DNA of 64,000 nucleotides from positions 186,001-250,000 of the forward strand of contig MCFH01000024.1 in the NCBI GenBank assembly GCA_002104945.1, read 5' to 3'. The position numbers were made by a program, and so were the translations under genes. The notes beneath the pieces were generated by a model. That model worked only from the letters and a program-made list of their open reading frames with translations, ran no database searches and was not told where the DNA came from. The DNA is from Piromyces finnis (Eukaryota > Neocallimastigomycota > Neocallimastigomycetes > Neocallimastigales > Neocallimastigaceae). Numbering within the stretch: position 1 is the stretch's first letter; each line of letters starts with the position of its first letter. Shown piece by piece: positions 62,805 to 64,000 of this stretch.

Positions 62805-64000
62805 TATTATTTACAGATAAATGATTTTTGTCATACAATAAATAATAATTCTATATATCTAACAAATTATTAAAATAAAAAAAAAAAGAACCAAGCATTA
62901 TTCGAAATCCAGCTGGTTGTACAGCCGTTTCAGCTTTAATTACTGACGATAACATGTTATATATTGCCAACTCTGGTGATTCAAGAGCCATCATATCGGT
63001 TGATGGTGTATCAAATGATATTACCGAAGATCACAAACCAACTAAACCAGGTATTTTTATTAATAATAATAGTAGTAATAGTAGTAACTGTTGTTGTTGC
63101 GATAGTAGTAATAATAATAGTAGTAGTAGTAGTAATAGAATTATTTTTTTTAATACATATGGTCCTTTTCATATAGTAGTAACTGTTGTTGTTGCGATAG
63201 TAGTAATAATAATAGTAGTAGTAGTAGTAATAGTAGTAGCTGTTGTTGTTGCGATAGTAGTAATAGAATTATTTTTTTTAATACATATGGTCCTTTTCAT
63301 ATAGTATACCTTTTTTTTTAAATTTGTTATGAAAAATGATAAAAAAATTATTTTTATTAAGAACTTTAAAAAGAAATAATCAAATGAATGAATGATGCTT
63401 AATTCCTTTTTTTTTTTTTTTAATATAATTACCTATATCAATAATAGATGAACGTGATAGAATTATAAATGCTGGTGGTTATGTTGAATGTGGTCGTGTT
63501 AATGGTAACTTAGCTCTTTCACGTGCCTTAGGTGACTTTGAATTCAAACAAAACAGTGATCTTCCAGCTGAACAACAAATTGTTACTGCTGATCCAGATC
63601 TTTTTGAAAGAAAAATTGGTGAAAATGATGAATTCATCGTTTTAGCTTGTGATGGTATATAAATTTTTATTTATTAAATTTCTATTTCGATATGCAGTAT
63701 TCAAATCAATATATCCTATGAATATTGTCATGCCAATGATTGTTTTAAAATTCTTGTAAAGATTTTAATGACTAATTAACTCCAAATAAATTGAAATCTA
63801 TTTTTTTTAATATTAAACTAAATAACAAAGGTATCTGGGATGTCCTTACCAATCAAGAAGTTGTTGATATAATTAGATTCGGTATTGCCCGTGATAAGGA
63901 CTTAGGTAGTATAGCAGAAGATGTTATGAATGCTAGTCTTGCTAAGGATAGAATTTCCTTTGATTATGGAGGTGTTGGTTGTGATAACATGACCATAGTT
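62269..64000 (+). CDS. PP2C protein phosphatase, Ptc2/Ptc3-like, N-terminal part
   Basis: Mn/Mg-dependent Ser/Thr phosphatase that dampens stress-MAPK and checkpoint signalling. Five exons (62269-62371, 62466-62744, 62889-63050, 63448-63654, 63831 to the window edge) join in frame for 307 codons; the C-terminus is outside. The protein starts [13 protein letters not shown], close to yeast Ptc2/3 and with Gly2 in a context fit for N-myristoylation. PP2C motifs in order: GWRITMEDAH (Glu37, Asp38), [11 protein letters not shown] (metal ligand Asp80), [85 protein letters not shown] and GCDNMTIV. All visible metal-binding Asp residues are present. Intron 3 carries AGT/TGT repeats and a partial duplication. 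Confidence 0.94.
63060..63302. repeat. Tandemly duplicated block with TAG/TGT triplets in intron 3 of the PP2C gene
   Basis: A unit containing GTAGTAACTGTTGTTGTTGC, TAG triplets and AATACATATGGTCCTTTTCA is present at about 63082-63176 and again from 63177 to 63302. The second copy contains an extra internal GTAGCTGTTGTTGTTGCGAT segment. All of it is intronic; ORFs through it are artefacts. Confidence 0.9.

Overview
The window looks like nuclear DNA of an anaerobic gut fungus (Neocallimastigomycota). The non-coding DNA is extremely A+T-rich, with long A/T homopolymers and triplet microsatellites. The genes are split by short GT-AG introns and their proteins have fungal signatures: an Ndt80/PhoG transcription factor, a PROPPIN autophagy protein, Ptc2/3-like PP2C, AVT transporter, GH114 enzyme, Cys-rich surface protein, and Asn/Gln- and Lys-rich low complexity. 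The taxon is inferred from composition and gene content, not from a marker gene.

Layout, left to right: PARN-like deadenylase (-, runs off the left edge); secreted GH114 enzyme with a Thr/Lys tail (+); triplicated 165-bp repeat; an eight-exon homologue of the actin maturation protease ACTMAP (+); CBM21 protein, probably a PP1 glycogen-targeting subunit (+); a 1206-aa Ndt80-type factor (+); FYRN/FYRC protein (-); a SINE-like retroposon with box A/B, a poly(A) tail and target-site duplication; a broken ankyrin-repeat gene followed by a YoeB-type bacterial toxin domain (-); a fusion of an RluA-type pseudouridine synthase with a PrmC/HemK methyltransferase (-); a relic of a DUF3883 protein (+); PH-domain protein (+); Atg18/WIPI PROPPIN (+); Cys-rich GPI-anchored-like protein (+); low-complexity PYGQQ protein (+); METTL21/EFM-type methyltransferase (-); AVT amino-acid transporter (+); PP2C phosphatase (+, runs off the right edge).

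Gene models were built by reading exons and checking that donor and acceptor phases join into one frame ending at a stop. Ten complete spliced genes close in this way, which is strong internal support. No operons are expected; neighbouring genes are unrelated housekeeping genes separated by 1-3 kb of A/T-rich spacer.

The segment from about 28 to 37 kb stands out as accessory. It holds the retroposon, the ankyrin/YoeB locus (with an in-frame stop and a frame change), the PUS-PrmC fusion and the DUF3883 relic. The best candidates for something undescribed are the ankyrin-YoeB locus, the PUS-PrmC fusion, the fungal ACTMAP with an internal polyproline insert, and the SINE-like element.
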